From assembly GCF_949987515.2 (NCBI RefSeq), contig NC_082686.1, positions 47,407,559 through 47,471,558 of the forward strand: DNA of 64,000 bases, read 5' to 3'. Numbering within the stretch: position 1 is the first letter of the stretch; the number at the start of each line of letters is the position of its first letter. The DNA comes from Delphinus delphis. Lineage: Eukaryota > Chordata > Mammalia > Artiodactyla > Delphinidae. The position numbers were made by a program, and so were the translations under genes. The notes beneath the pieces were generated by a model, which worked only from the letters and a program-made list of their open reading frames with translations, was not told the origin of the DNA and searched no databases. Of the stretch, positions 1 through 11,345 are shown piece by piece.

Positions 1-420
1 AAACTGGGTGGTTTACAACAACAGAAATTTATTCTCTCACAGTTCTGGAGGCTAGAAGGCTAAAATCATGGTGCCAGCAGGGCCTTGCTTCTTCCTCCAA
101 AGGCTCTAGGGAAGAATCCTTCCTTGACTCTTGTAGCATCTGATGGATGCCAGTAGTCCTCAGCATTCTTTGGGGGTGGTAGTGGTAACTCCAAAATCTG
201 CTTCTGTCTTCATATGGTGGTCTCCCTCAATGTGTGTCTGTGTCCAAATTCCCTCTTCTTATAAGGACACCAGTCATTGGATTAGGGCCCACCCTCATCC
301 AGTATGACCTCATCTTGTTTACATCTGCAAAAACCATATTTCCAAATAAAGCCATATTCACAGCTTCTCAGTGAACATGAATGGAGGGAGAAGGGGAGAC
401 ACACTAATCAACCTGGTACA
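1..420 (-). mobile_element. MaLR LTR (MLT1-like), cut by window edge
   Basis: The opening bases are the reverse complement of the classic MaLR LTR 3' end: a stretch that reads on the minus strand as a polyadenylation region with AATAAATTTCTGTTGTT (bases 16-33), then 'ttcttataaggacacc' (259-275) and 'attagggcccaccctcat' (280-298). The distal end near 420 reads 'tggtaca', matching the decayed LTR start. The element is a non-autonomous ERVL-MaLR solo LTR with no internal sequence visible. Its 3' tip lies outside the window. The family call rests on recalled consensus features. Confidence 0.8.
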
Positions 421-2269
421 GATAGTAAGAATCCTGTTAAATTCTCTCACTCCCCTGAGCATTTAGGGGTCTACACTTAAGCACTTTTATTTTTCTAATC
501 TGAAACAAAGCAATCTTGAGCTTTCCATCCACTTGGGACGTGGATATTTGTTTTCACTATAATATCTCTCTTACCTGGAAATGTATCCAGTCACAGAAAC
601 CCTACCTAATCAATTCTCTGGTCACTGCTGTAGCTCATGCTGAGTCTGTATCATTTAATAAAATTGCCCCTCAGGACCAGGTTTTGTTCTGCAGTATTCA
701 AATGCAGCTTCCTACTAGAATCAAAGTAAATTGCATGCAAGTGTTTTCAGGCATTGACTCTGGCCCACACTTAACTTCTTCCCAAATTCTATATGTTGTT
801 CTTTGTACATCTGGACATTAGGCTTACTTAAACTTGTGTAATATTCTCCCCAAGGTATTAGCTGTGAAGAGTTCCATTATACACGTTTCTTTTGCCACTC
901 GAGTGTCCCTAGTATTCTCAGGACTGGCCAAAGATCAGATATTTGCGTGCCTTCAAGATAGCATGTCATGTTTAAATCCATTCCTTAACTGAAGTTGCAA
1001 TTGTACTGAAGAAGCAGTCCAGAGAAAAGATCACAAACTAGCCCAGGCACCACATTCCTCCCCATATATGTTTTCTTTGATCTACTTAATGGTTTTTTAA
1101 AGAAATTTAATTAGTTACTAACAATAGCAGATTTCACAGAGAAATCCAGATATCTGGCTTTTCTTGAAAACTCAAAAGATTTGGCAACCCTAGGCCCACA
1201 TTTCTGCAGCTGTCCCTTCAGACAGAGCATGACGGCCTCTTGCCTACACTGTGTACCTCTCTGGACTGGACCACTTCATTTATTTATGTTACTTGTCTGG
1301 CCCATGTTGGCATTTGAGCTGTCAGCCCTGGCCCAAGCCTTAGGAATTCAGCCTTAATTTTTTACCTAATGTGGTTCAAAGAAACTACATTGAACACACT
1401 GGGGCAAAGGAGGGCAGATCATTGGTTTCCTTTCCCTCTGTTTTGCACTGTCTTTTGGCAGATTTCCACCAATATCCTTCAAGCTCGGGGGTGAGATGTA
1501 CACCTTTAATCACAGTGCCTCTGGACTCCGTAGCCTTCCCACCGTTTTTTTCTCACCATCTCTGGTGTTACAGTTGAATTCATATGCAAGAACTGAAATT
1601 TTCACGAGTGAGAGTTAATTTCAAATTCAGCCTCATATTTCTCTCTTAAGCTTGGACTTCATTAATCACAGCCCAGGCCCTTCTAGAAACTTCTGAATGC
1701 CCTTTCCTAGCCTGTGGAGCCTCTTTTGGCCCTTCTTACTCATCCTTGCTGCTTCTATGCTTCATCCTTTACCCCTTGTCCCACAGTATTTTGAGTTTAG
1801 GTTAGAACTCTCTTTCTGGGAGTCTCTTATCTCAGACTCTTACCAGTGTCTTCCCTGTAGACACTGGTCTTGCCCTGTAGAACATGTCTGGGCAGCCCCT
1901 ATCCTGGGTTTAGAGTCTCCCGGTTCTCCCTGTCCTGTTGTCATCAGTTCCTTTTTGTACTCACAGCCTTTCAGTAGAGGCCTATTACCTCAAGCACCGA
2001 CCTTGGGATCCTGAACAATGCCTCTCTCACATTCCCCCAAATTATCAATAACACTTAAACATTCTCCTAGTTATTCATTATCCCCAGCACCATTGGCATA
2101 ATCAATCCATTCAGCCCATGGAAAATTATATTTATTATATGATTTGTGTGACCACATGCCCTTCTTGGGAATTCACAGGATATAATATGATGTTATGGCA
2201 ATCACCAACTGATGCTAGAAACACCCTGATATGTCTCTCCTCAAATATTTGGAAATATTTGACCTCATC
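421..2269. other. Unique sequence, no gene recognised
   Basis: About 1.85 kb with no repeat family I can name and no convincing exon. Open frames here reach only about 105 codons and carry no recognisable motif. A perfect 9-bp inverted repeat with a 9-nt spacer lies at 1842-1868. Confidence 0.5.
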
Positions 2270-2440
2270 TTTACCTTTATTTTAAAGCTTCTTGGAGTTT
2301 CTTTCTGCTTATCAGAGTCACATGTTCATTGTAGAGAATGTGGAAAATATACAAAGATGCAAAGAAAAAAATCAAAATTACCCATAACTGTAGCACCTAG
2401 AAATAACCACTGCTAGAATTTTGATATGTTTGTTTTCACT
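2270..2440. mobile_element. L1M 3'-UTR-like fragment
   Basis: The A-rich run 'gaaaatatacaaagatgcaa' followed by 'acccataactgtagcacc' and 'aaataaccactgctagaa' resembles the common motif 'aaaa..cacccataat..caccacc..agataaccactgtta' of old mammalian L1M 3' untranslated regions. It is short, decayed and of uncertain orientation. Confidence 0.5.
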
Positions 2441-2795
2441 TTAATTTTACTTTAATTTTAATCTATTTTACATTGTAATATCTTTCTTCCCCACTTCTTT
2501 AGTCCTCACTCTTGAGAGAAGGATAATTTTTGTGATTATCCCAAAAATTTAGAAAAAAGAATTATGTAACTCAAGAAAATTCTAGCCTTAACATTTCAGA
2601 ATGTTCTAAATATTGTATACATTCTCACTTGTTTATGTTAAATTATTTTACCCTTCTGCAACACTATATTAGGTTTTTCATGACTACCCCTAAGGAGTCT
2701 AAAGATTATCTGTACAGTGCCCTCATTTTTCTGATAGAATAGATTGTATCATGGACACCCCATGTATGCAGAGCCCTAGCTTGGTCTTAGACCTT
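2441..2795. other. AT-rich unique sequence
   Basis: Nothing recognised. AT-rich with no open frame of note. Confidence 0.5.
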
Positions 2796-3171
2796 TGTTA
2801 TAGACTGAATTGTGTGCTTCCCCCACCCCAAATTTGTATGTTGAACCCCTGCTCCCTCCCTGCAATGTGATGGTATTAGGAGGTAGGACCTTTGGGAGGT
2901 AATTAGGATTAGATGAGGTTATGAGGGCAGCATCCTCATGAATGAAATTAGTGCCCTTATAAGAATCATGAGAGAGATTGCTTCCTCTCTCTGCTCTTCA
3001 CTGTGGGAGGATATGAAGTCAGCAATCTGCAATCCAGATGAGAACCCTCACCAGGACTTGCTGACACCCTGATCTTGGACTTCCAGCCTTCAGAACTGTG
3101 AGAAATAAATTTCTGTTGTTTATAAGCCACTCAATCTATGGTATTCTGTCACAGCAGCCTGAACTAAGACA
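2796..3171 (+). mobile_element. MLT1A-type MaLR solo LTR, nearly complete
   Basis: It begins TGTTATAGACTGAATTGTGT and ends GAACTAAGACA. In between it carries 'aatgtgatggtattaggagg', 'gtgcccttataagaa', 'cttggacttccagcc' and the polyadenylation region 'gagaaataaatttctgttgt'. This is the full order of an MLT1A-like LTR of about 375 bp. No clean 5-bp target duplication remains, as expected for an ancient insertion. It lies in the orientation opposite to the LTR at the window start. No internal retroviral region is present, so it is a solo LTR. Confidence 0.9.
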
Positions 3172-4005
3172 GTATTCAAAGAAGGAGATCCTGACTGATC
3201 TGGTTGTGGATATAAGGCACAAATATAAGAAGATTCATACTTGCCCAAGGTAGTATATAGGTACCAAGTGAATGGCAGGCCATGAATGTCAACTATGGTG
3301 GACCAAGATCTTAAGCTGGAGCTTAAAGAGAAAAAGGCAGGGAATAGAGAGGAAATCTATTTAGGTGCATTTTAAATAGAAAAATGTTAGGGTACCAAGA
3401 ATTATTACTGGCTGAGAGTGTGGCAAGACTCTGGTTACTGTAGTGAATCTCAGTTCTGGGATTTCCTCACAACATTTCTAGCTGATGAACTGATGAATCA
3501 CCGACTGACTATTCCATAAATACTATTAAATTTTCTAGACCTCACATCTACTCTTTAAATTTTTATGAAAGGCTTTTTAGGAACTTTTGTTTAATAACCT
3601 AGAAATGTCCCTTTTAAACAAAAGTAACTCAATATTAAAATAAATAAATTGCAGTTACTGAATGCTTACTAGCTGGTGATACAAAGATAAGGCAAGTTCA
3701 TAGTATATTCTGTTTGAGCTAAATAGTGATAACATTTTAGCATCTAGGTGAGAAGTGCTTCTAGCATTTGCTGGTTTATATGCTAGAGATTAACAAGTGT
3801 GTCATAATATAATTAACACAGCTAATGTTGAGTTTATAGGCAGCTATAAACAAATAGCTTTGCTTATAGCTATTTGATTTGTCTCTTTGCTTTGGACATC
3901 CATACAACTAGGCCATTAAAAAAATAAACAAGTGGTTTGTCCCCCAATTTCAGGATAACTTTGTGAGAGGAACTGATGGTTGGATGGCTCAGGGTGGCAA
4001 CTTTA
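3172..4005. other. Unique sequence, no gene recognised
   Basis: No repeat family or exon recognised. AT-rich. Confidence 0.5.
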
Positions 4006-4165
4006 ATGGAAAGTTCTGGACCTGGAGTCAGGGAAACTCTGGTACTGGCAGAGCCAACATTTAGCTGTATAATCTTTGTGTATCACATGGTTTCCTTGCT
4101 CCTCCAGTGGACTAGATAAACACTGAAGACTCTTCTAGTTCTAATATTCTGTGATTCTGTGTTCC
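4006..4165 (+). mobile_element. MIR SINE fragment
   Basis: Contains 'cctggagtcaggg' (MIR 'cctggagtcagacagacctgg'), then 'tttccttgctcctccag' in place of the MIR 'gtttcctcatctgtaaaatg' region, and ends 'ctagttctaatattctgtga', typical of the 3' part of a MIR/MIR3. Strongly decayed. Confidence 0.65.
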
Positions 4166-4523
4166 CCAAGTATCCAGTCTTTCTACAGGAAAGCAAGCAG
4201 GAAGTTAGATGTTACTTTAAGGAAAGATGATGTGATCTCTAGTTCTGAGCTTCTCGGCCAGCTTTAGGTTTGTCAGTTTCAGATACCCATTACATCATCA
4301 GGGAAAAAGGCCAATAAAAGCCCAGACCGCTCAGGCTATAGAATCTGCTTATAAATTGGAATGGACAGAGTGGCTGTGGTTTTTCCAAACTCTGAAACAT
4401 TACATGTTCTTGGGTATTACTGAAATGCATTTTGTGTTCTGCATCTTATTAAAGTTTTCGTGATGTGTCCCCGTAAAAGTCTGCTGGCCTCCTGCAAGTA
4501 GGGAGCATGTCTCTGGTTATCTG
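4166..4523. other. Unique sequence upstream of the tRNA-like relic
   Basis: No repeat or gene recognised. The block 4280-4470 is of even composition and could be conserved non-coding DNA, but nothing in the sequence alone proves this. Confidence 0.4.
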
Positions 4524-4582
4524 TTACCAGTTAGCTCAATTCGTTAAAATTCAAGGCTATGGGATCAGGCCCCATATGGGAC
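4524..4582 (+). pseudogene. Decayed tRNA-Ile-like relic
   Basis: The D-arm 'gttagctca' (4530-4538), 'gtta' (4543-4546) and the T-arm/acceptor part 'caaggctatgggatcaggcc' to 'atatgggaca' (to 4582) align in order with tRNA-Ile(AAT). The A-box region is good and the B-box is degraded ('gggatcaggcc' for GGGTTCGATCC). About 15 bases covering the anticodon stem-loop are missing, so it cannot be a functional tRNA. It may be a tRNA pseudogene or the head of an ancient tRNA-derived SINE. By eye about two-thirds of the aligned positions match. Confidence 0.4.
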
Positions 4583-4884
4583 AGTAGGCTTCATGCAGAG
4601 CAGCCTTCGCTTGCCTGGCTGGTTCAGAAATGCATTTATTTAATCACAGAGGGCAGAGGTGTGAGCAGGGCTGGCTCAGCATAATATCCCTCCTGCTGGA
4701 AAAATCATTCAGAGCCGAAGTTCTTCTGACAGGAGTTACTGACCTCAACCTTGTTTAGAATTACGAACTGTGAGCACAATGCCAAGCCAATTTACGTACT
4801 CCTCAAAGATCCTGATGACCTATCACCCAACTGACGATCTGAATTTTCCTACATTGTGAGAGACCCTGATGAAAATAACTTGTT
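4583..4884. other. Unique sequence downstream of the tRNA-like relic
   Basis: Nothing named. It could be the body of whatever SINE the tRNA-like head belonged to, but I recognise no such family. Confidence 0.4.
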
Positions 4885-5133
4885 ATTGGGGGCTGACTCC
4901 CTGCAGGGTGCTGTGCTAAGTAGTCTGCATGCACTCTTTCACTCACACCTCAAAATAATCCCATGCAATTGTACCATTTTTATTCTCCTTTCTAGGCTGA
5001 GAAAACTGTGGCTGGAAAAAGTTATCTGACTTTCCTAGGGCTCCAGATCCACTGACTGGCAGAGTTAGGACTCCAGCCTAAGTCTTGTCTGACCCCAGCA
5101 CCCATGCTATTACCTACCACATGCTACTGTCTC
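4885..5133 (-). mobile_element. MIR SINE, near full length
   Basis: Reads in the reverse MIR order: 'gggtgctgtgctaag', 'cactcacacctcaaaataat', 'accatttttattctcctttc', 'gagaaaactgtggctgg', 'tccactgactggcagagtta' and 'gaccccagcacccatgctat'. These match the minus-strand MIR series of 'caggcactgtgctaag', 'cattttacagatgaggaaac', 'agtggcagagc' and 'gtgctctta'. Length and order fit a nearly complete MIRb. Confidence 0.85.
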
Positions 5134-6334
5134 TCAGGATACTGCACAAGACACTGAGGAGTTTGGGATTTTAGAAACTGTGATAAGCCACTACCTACAG
5201 AATAAAACATTCCATAATTTGGTGCTTATAAGTGGGTATGGATTTTAAGTTACAATTTCTTGAAATGAAAAATGAGGTCAACTCTGCAGGCAGACAGAAA
5301 AAACTTGACAAATAGTTAAGTGAGGCAGATGTCTGTTCTTGGATGCCTCTACAAATTTCCCATTAGTGACCTCCTCGCTGTCCCAGAAGCTTGAGATACT
5401 CACATCCCAAATCTAAAGCTTTGCTCAGCTTTAGTTCCTCAAACTTCTAGTTCAAACACAAACTTTCACAGTGGACAAGTTGAAGTCTCTCCACCTCTTC
5501 TCTGAATTCCCCAGCACCTTAGCACCAACTCAGTTCACTTCATACCCTCAAACCCAGAGGTATCAACAGATCAGTAAGACCAGTTTTTCCCTCCTTTCCG
5601 TCAGCAATAAAATTCAGAGGCTTTTTGGTAGAAGGGGGAGGTTCTGTAAAACCTCCAGTGTTAGAACTGTGAGTTAAGGCGTGACTTCTCTGGAGCCACA
5701 GTTTCATCTGTGAAGTTTAACTTAAAGTTCAGTCATTGAATCATGTGTCTAATATTCTAGAACCCTGCTCTTCCTAACCTTCTGAACTTCACTCTTATTT
5801 GAGTGGAAAGGGGCAGCTTAGATGACACCCAGAAGGGATTTGGTGCAAGTTCAGGAAAACATCCTTGGTAACATGCATCTCTCTTACAGTGTATTTCTTT
5901 TGAGATTTTGTAGATAGATGTAAAATGAAGGCAGCCTTTAGGGTAATTTCTCTTCTACCTAGTCAGCAGTACAAAGTAAGCCTTAAAGTTTTGTGGTTTT
6001 TCTTTAAAAAAGGACAGACTGACTCACTTCACTATTGACAACAGTAAAGTATACTCAGAGTTGAAGAGCGTCATTAGATAACCTACATCGTTTCTCTTGT
6101 CCCGCTTCTGGGAAATTATCATTTTGAAAGCGAAATACCTCTTTTAATTTTCTAAAAGAGCTTTATAAATCACTGCCATTTGAAGCCATACAGGAACAAG
6201 GTCTTTCATTTCACATCCTTTTTGAGGCACTGGAAAACACTTCATCATTTGTCCTTAGCCTTGGCCTCCTTTAATCCTCATCTCCCTGATCCATCACTTT
6301 CATCTGCTTCTTCGATTCTGGCCTTTCTTGCTTC
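5134..6334. other. Unique sequence, no gene recognised
   Basis: About 1.2 kb without a nameable repeat or exon. Short open frames (64-68 codons) have no recognisable features. Confidence 0.5.
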
Positions 6335-6600
6335 CATTCAGGAAGTATTTTTTCAGCACCTGTTATGTAAATAGCAGTGTGCTAAGCACTGAGGAGGTGA
6401 GGAGATGAAGACAAAGACCATACCCTCTGAGGACATAGGGTGAAGTTCAGAGGTTGCAAGTTTAAACGACTGCAGGAGACAGGAAGGTCTGTGAGAGCAG
6501 GAAGAGGCCAGGCACAGGACAGAGGGGTGACTGGGGCTCTGCCGAAGTGGAAAGGATACATCACTCTGAAGGGATCATCATTACACAGCTCCAGCTGATT
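6335..6600 (-). mobile_element. L2 LINE fragment, 3' end
   Basis: 'caggaagtattttttcagca', 'cctgttatgtaaatagcagt' and 'gtgctaagcactgaggaggt' follow the reverse complement of the L2 3' terminus (tattgagcacctactatgtg, caggcactg). A purine-rich stretch 'agagcaggaagaggccaggc' follows. The L2 continues after an interruption at about 6660-6805. Confidence 0.6.
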
Positions 6601-6654
6601 GGAACCATCCTGGAATGCTGGCCCAGAATTGTCAGAGCTTCCAGCTTGTCAGGA

Positions 6655-6810
6655 GAAGTCAGAAATCCAGGTTTTTATTATGTGCCATCTCCTGATTTTT
6701 TTAAAATGCTGGCGACTAATTCAAATTCTTTAAAAACATTGTGTGCGCCAAGCAAAACATGTATGTGGGCTAAATTCAACCCATGGGGCTCCAATTTGGG
6801 GAGTTCTGGT
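6655..6810. mobile_element. hAT/MER-like DNA transposon fragment within L2
   Basis: 'aaaatgctggcgactaattc', 'aagcaaaacatgtatgtggg' and 'ctaaattcaacccatggggc' resemble a common mammalian hAT (Charlie-group) tail with 'caaaacatatctgtgggcca' and 'gattcggcccatgggctgcc'. It sits between two L2 pieces, suggesting insertion into the L2. Exact ends and family are uncertain. Confidence 0.4.
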
Positions 6811-6869
6811 CTGGTTAGTGAGGTAAATCATACATGTATGAAATCATTAATTTAAAATGTGGCCAGTAT

Positions 6870-7150
6870 GACTAAGAGCCCTAATGAGTGACACAGACAG
6901 TTCCTGCTAGAGGAGTTCAGAGAAAGGAGAGGACTGAGGAGATGGGAGGAAGATGGGCTCCAAGTGCTGTGGCCTCAGCTATGCCAGGCATGTGAGGGGA
7001 TGTGAGGTAACTGGAGAATGCGTGTGAGGAATTTGGGAGACCCACTGAAGCCGTGTGGTGGAAGGCCTCCAACGTCAGACTGAAGAGACTGGACTTTACT
7101 TTCTATGTCATAGGGAGCCACTGAGGATTTGTTGATCCGCTGTTTTAGAA
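6870..7150 (-). mobile_element. L2 LINE fragment, continuation
   Basis: 'gagaggactgaggagatggg', 'cgtgtggtggaaggcctcca' and 'catagggagccactgaggat' fit the L2 minus-strand series ('gggaagccattgaagg...tgagcagggg'). Most likely the same L2 copy as the piece ending near 6600. Confidence 0.6.
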
Positions 7151-8455
7151 AATGAAAGATGTTGGTGAGTAAAGGGATAAAGTCGCATGCAAGAAGAAAC
7201 GATCAGCAGACTCCTGCTGTAGTGCTTTTCCATCTTCCACTCCACTTCCTGTTCCACCTCTCTGCAACACATCCCCAGACCTCCCACCTAATGCACTTCT
7301 AAGAGAAGAAGCCTCCCTCTAGCAAGGTAGCTTTACACTGTACCAGTGCCCTAAACCAGAACAGGAAAATGAAATCAGACCAAATTAGAATGGCACCTCC
7401 ACCAAGGAAGAAAAGAGAAAAAAAAAACCTCTAGCCACCACCTCTCGCTGAGGAAAAAAAAAAACCCGTTTAAAAAAGAAATAGGACATCTCTTTGAGCC
7501 ATACAGATCTATGTAATAAGCAAGCCCTAAGTGGCTCTAAAATGGGTATGGGAGGGTGCAGAACTACATTCTCATGAAGTCATGAGTTGATCAGGAATAG
7601 CTCAGCAATAGCCACAGTCAGAAACTACACTCTTTGCCGTAACATTTACTAGCAAAATTTTCTTACTTGAGTGACTAATAGATGTGCACATAGAAAGGTG
7701 CAGTTATAAAAGGGGGGGCACACATTTTTCGATATTAAAATATATAGCAGCCTTGCAGGTAAACCTAAAGTACTAAAAATTAGTTGTCCCTAAGTACACA
7801 GTGTGTTTGTGAGATAACGGGCTCTCCCTGTACATCACTGAACAGTTACCCGGGCCTCACCTCAGACACTCGGAGTTGGTTAGTCTCAGGTGGGACCAAG
7901 CTTGTGGACTTTTGAACATCTTCTTAGCTGGTTCAGGACCCTACACCATTTTGCTTAGAGATTAGAATCTAAATGTTTGGTCGATGTAGGCAGTTCTTGG
8001 TTATTCCAGACCTGATCACGCATGGTGTTAATTTTCTGAGGCCCTTATTTTACTTACTCTTTCTACTTTACTTCCCTTTAGCCATCTATGTTGCCTCCCT
8101 AATAGTACTTAGAGGTCTGGAACTGTCCACTATCCGTGGTAATTCTCTCTTCTTTTAACACAGATTTAATACCTTTCCAGTCTTAGCATCCATTACTTCC
8201 CACTTGTCCTCTCTGCCACTGCATGTGTTGCATTCAGCCCCTCACACAGTCACCCAGCCTCTCCAAGCTTCAAAATGCTACTATCTCTTCCTAGACATTT
8301 GTGTTGTTGGCACCTGCACGAGCATTGACAGCTACATCACCTCTTCTACCTCTCTTTTAACATTGACTGTAAGCTGCATCTTGATCTCAAAAATTCTTAA
8401 ACTATGAAAGAAGTTTAAAAGCCATGTATCTTAGGCTTGAGGAAATCCAGTCTTC
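7151..8455. other. Unique sequence with A-rich patch
   Basis: No gene recognised. Two A runs lie at about 7415-7465. The remainder shows no named repeat. Confidence 0.5.
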
Positions 8456-8595
8456 TTCCAGGCTGAGATGTCACTTGAAGTAGCTTTGTCCTGGTTCCTC
8501 AAGCATTCCCCCTACCACCACTCTGATCCAAGCCTCATCCCCTCCAGCCTAGATTACTGTTATAACTGGCCTCCCCATTCTCAGTTGCTTGGACA
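8456..8595 (+). mobile_element. L2 LINE fragment
   Basis: 'ctccagcctagattactgtt' followed by 'ataactggcctccccattct' matches the L2 plus-strand motif 'gcctggattactgcaatagc...tggtctccct'. Short and decayed. Confidence 0.55.
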
Positions 8596-8599
8596 GACT

Positions 8600-8695
8600 G
8601 GACATCATGAAACCTGGTTCTCATCCTGTAACCTTGAGCACCTCATTTAATCTCTCTGAGCCAGTAGGCAGTTTGTTCAACAGGAGAGAGACATA
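8600..8695 (+). mobile_element. MIR SINE fragment
   Basis: 'tgtaaccttgagcacctcat' and 'ttaatctctctgagccagta' match the MIR core 'tgaccttgggcaagtcac' and 'cttaacctctctgagcctca'. Confidence 0.6.
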
Positions 8696-9196
8696 GAAAT
8701 AGATGTTTCCTTTTGAGTCATGAGACTAAGGTTCTAGGAGTTCTCAGCCACCTTCAAGATAGAATTTGGAGAGCATTGCTGCCGAAGTCAAGAAGAACTT
8801 CAAGCTATATTAAATGTTTCTTTGTCATTAGTTTACCACTTAGTACCGTGTTTTCTTTACTGCCAAAATACCAGCACCCTCACCTGCTGCTTGTTGGTCA
8901 TCTAAAACCTTTTTACCTCAAGATTGCACCTCTGTTCTGGTTATTCTCAAATAACCCCTGGTATTTCATCTCCTTTTTCCCTGTCTTCCCAGTTAAAAAA
9001 AAATTTTTTTTAACAGAAAATTTTAAAATTGGCTTCATCCTTAATAATGATTTCAGTCAACCAATAAGGATCTGAATGGCTTATTGCTGTATATCCAAAT
9101 AGTTGTATTATTACTATGAGTATAATTATTATTATATTATCCAAATAGCTTACTACTGTAATTCAAAGAATGATGGCTTTAGTTTTCTCCAGGTGA
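8696..9196. other. Unique sequence, no gene recognised
   Basis: A 120-codon open frame spans 8713-9075, but it has no recognisable domain, splice context or codon signature and ends beside an A/T-rich patch. I treat it as chance. Confidence 0.45.
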
Positions 9197-9251
<55 letters not shown>

Positions 9252-9275
9252 TATGTACAGACATATATATATAGG
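9197..9275. repeat. (TA)n/(CA)n compound microsatellite
   Basis: An uninterrupted (TA) tract of roughly 20 units runs to about 9238, followed by about 6 CA units and a second short TA tract (9264-9272). Likely length-polymorphic. Confidence 0.95.
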
Positions 9276-9838
9276 TTTTTTTTTTAAGGAACTTTCTAAA
9301 CCAACTTTAAAGACTCTTGAGCTTCTACTCTACCCTGAACAACTAGCAACTAATATGCAGAGATGAATACTTTCTTGTCCAGAGTTTGACAGTCTTTTAG
9401 AAGTTATTTTAAGGATCGTTTTAATTTGGGGGCTTGACTTTTCATTTTAAAAAACTTAATTAGCTAGTTTTTTTGTTTTCTAGTTTACAAGGTCATAAGC
9501 AAAGAAGTCAAAACCTGCATAAAACCTCATCAAAACTCTGGACTTCAGGGAAGAGTAGGAAAATTAATTTTTGAAAGCATCTCATTTCTTCTATCTGTAA
9601 AGAGGGTTCCAGTTGAAGAGATAAACTGATTTGTCCTGTTACTTGAAGTATGGAGATGAAACCTAATCAAATGTTAAAATCTCTCCACATGTTTCCCCCA
9701 AGACACAAATCACAAATCAATACTGTCGAACATAACCGTTGCCAGTACTGACTGCTCCCACCAAAGGCTGGAGAAGTTGCTTCTAGTCCTCTTCTCACAC
9801 CTTAACTTTTTGGACCTTCTAGAAGCAGGTGGTAGACC
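9276..9838. other. AT-rich unique sequence
   Basis: Nothing recognised. Confidence 0.5.
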
Positions 9839-9881
9839 CCTTTGTTTTTTGTTTGTTTGTTTGTTTGGGTTTTGTTTTATT
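9839..9881. repeat. (TTTG)n microsatellite
   Basis: About six units of gttt with imperfect flanks. Confidence 0.85.
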
Positions 9882-10183
9882 CTGATTTCAGAGATCCCAG
9901 AAGAATAGAATTTTTTTTTTTTGGAATGGAGATTTTGAAAGTGAGTTTTAGTCTGCTTTAAACCTTCCAGGGGTCTCCTTTCTTCTAGAGTTACAGGATT
10001 TTCTTCTGAGAATGTATGGGATGTAGCGGACTGGGAAGACGAAGGACATACCAAAGTAAACATTATATGAGCTTCTGCTTTGCAATTTACCTTACTAAGT
10101 AGATAAAACCTCAGACTGTCTCCTGTATATCTAAGGGCCAAGTCTGTCACCTGCTCCCCAGGCCCACTGCCTGTTTTCAACTA
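9882..10183. other. Unique sequence
   Basis: No gene recognised. A 156-codon minus-strand open frame (9710-10180) crosses the (TTTG)n tract, which lacks stops in that frame, so its length is not evidence of coding. Confidence 0.5.
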
Positions 10184-10221
10184 CCCACCCACACTCACAC
10201 ACACACAAACACACACACACT
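10184..10221. repeat. (CA)n microsatellite
   Basis: 'acactcacacacacacaaac' followed by more CA units. Imperfect, about 18 dinucleotides. Confidence 0.9.
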
Positions 10222-10229
10222 TTTTTCTT

Positions 10230-10722
10230 TTTAACATTAAAGCCACTCATCAGATGTGGGACTGGTATATGTGTTTGCCAGCACCATGCTGGATTAAGTG
10301 TGCTGTAATTTATTGGCTTAATTTATGGCATAAACCAGTTTTCATTCTTTATGTTTTGACATGCAGCCCAATATTAAATGCAGAGAACTTAAAGACCCCT
10401 TGGCTCTCTCGGGGATAGAAGGCCCTGGAGTGGAGGAAGGGAGACTCTGGCAGAGGGCTTGGAAAATGCTTACAGTCCTAATGGAACTTGTGATTTCCAC
10501 TTGCTGGTTTTCTTTAGCCTCAGATTCATTGAGGGCATGTTGGCGAATGATACTCATACATAAGAATGCTTTTAATGAGTTCTGTGTTGCATCTACCACA
10601 TAAGACTGATTTTGCCAAACAACTATTTTTTTTCTTTTCAGTTGCACATAATTTCTCATTGATTCCACAATGATGATAAATGGAAGTTAGCATATCAGTA
10701 AAATACTTCATGAAAATTTAGG
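10230..10722. other. Repeat-free block, possible conserved non-coding element
   Basis: No transposon similarity seen over nearly 500 bp. It contains homeodomain-like AT cores in 'gtaatttattggcttaattt' and 'tttaatgagttctgtg', and a polypyrimidine-AG at 10640 with no open continuation. This is a suggestion from texture only. Cross-species alignment is needed to decide. Confidence 0.2.
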
Positions 10723-10796
10723 GTTTTTTTAAACGTTTTTATTGGAGTATAATTGCTTTACAATGGTGTGTTAGTTTCTGCTTTATAACAAACAAC
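10723..10796 (-). mobile_element. L1 3'-end fragment (cetartiodactyl type)
   Basis: 'ttattggagtataattgctt' and 'tacaatggtgtgttagtttc' are the reverse complement of the terminal 3' UTR of cetartiodactyl L1, preceded by a T run (the poly-A tail). Only about 70 bp, so extremely 5'-truncated. The same end occurs at 34.2 kb (-) and 61.0 kb (+). Confidence 0.85.
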
Positions 10797-10972
10797 TAAT
10801 TTTTTAAGAAATTCAACGGTTATTAGATTTACATGCAGTAAATATATTGGTAGGGGGAAGATTTGAGCAAAAAGAAACCTAAATAAACAAATATGTATTC
10901 CTGTTGCTACCCATGGATGCAGTATATATCAATCTACCAACATATGTCACACACACACACCTGTGTGTTCAT

Positions 10973-11090
10973 AGCAAAACACTGTGATAGGCATCGTGTT
11001 CGATATAAGGAGAAATAAGACACAGCTCTTGCTTTAGGGTAAGTCTGATAGCATTGAAAACCATGAGCCCAAATGATAAAATAGAATATG
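10973..11090 (-). mobile_element. L2-like fragment
   Basis: 'acactgtgataggcatcgtg', 'ataaggagaaataagacaca' and 'gctcttgctttagggtaagt' resemble the reverse L2 end ('gcactgtgctaggcactggg...aagacacagtccctgccct'). Decayed. Confidence 0.45.
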
Positions 11091-11165
11091 GAAAGTTATG
11101 TAATTGAGATATACATTGAGAAATCTGCTTGGAGTGATGTTTAGTGGCAGCTGGAAATGGATTGC

Positions 11166-11345
11166 TGCCCCAGTGCTACTCAAAGTGTCATCTGGGAACT
11201 GGCTGCATCAGCATCAGAAATGCAGGTTCTCAGACCGACTCCAGATCTGCTGATTCTGAATCTGGGGGGTGGGGGTTTGGCCCTGTAATCTGTGTTTTAA
11301 GAAGCTTTAATGTTTTAACAAGACTCTCCAGGTAATTATTATGCC
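11166..11345 (+). mobile_element. MER5A hAT DNA transposon
   Basis: 'cagtgctactcaaagtgtca', 'gcatcagcatcagaaatgca', 'gattctgaatctggggggtg', 'taatctgtgttttaagaagc' and 'tctccaggtaattattatgc' follow MER5A consensus order from its left terminus. A non-autonomous hAT-Charlie element. Confidence 0.85.

Noticed and set aside
9710..10180. 156-codon minus-strand open frame
   Set aside because: It crosses a (TTTG)n tract that is stop-free in this frame. About one open frame of this length is expected by chance in 64 kb of both strands.
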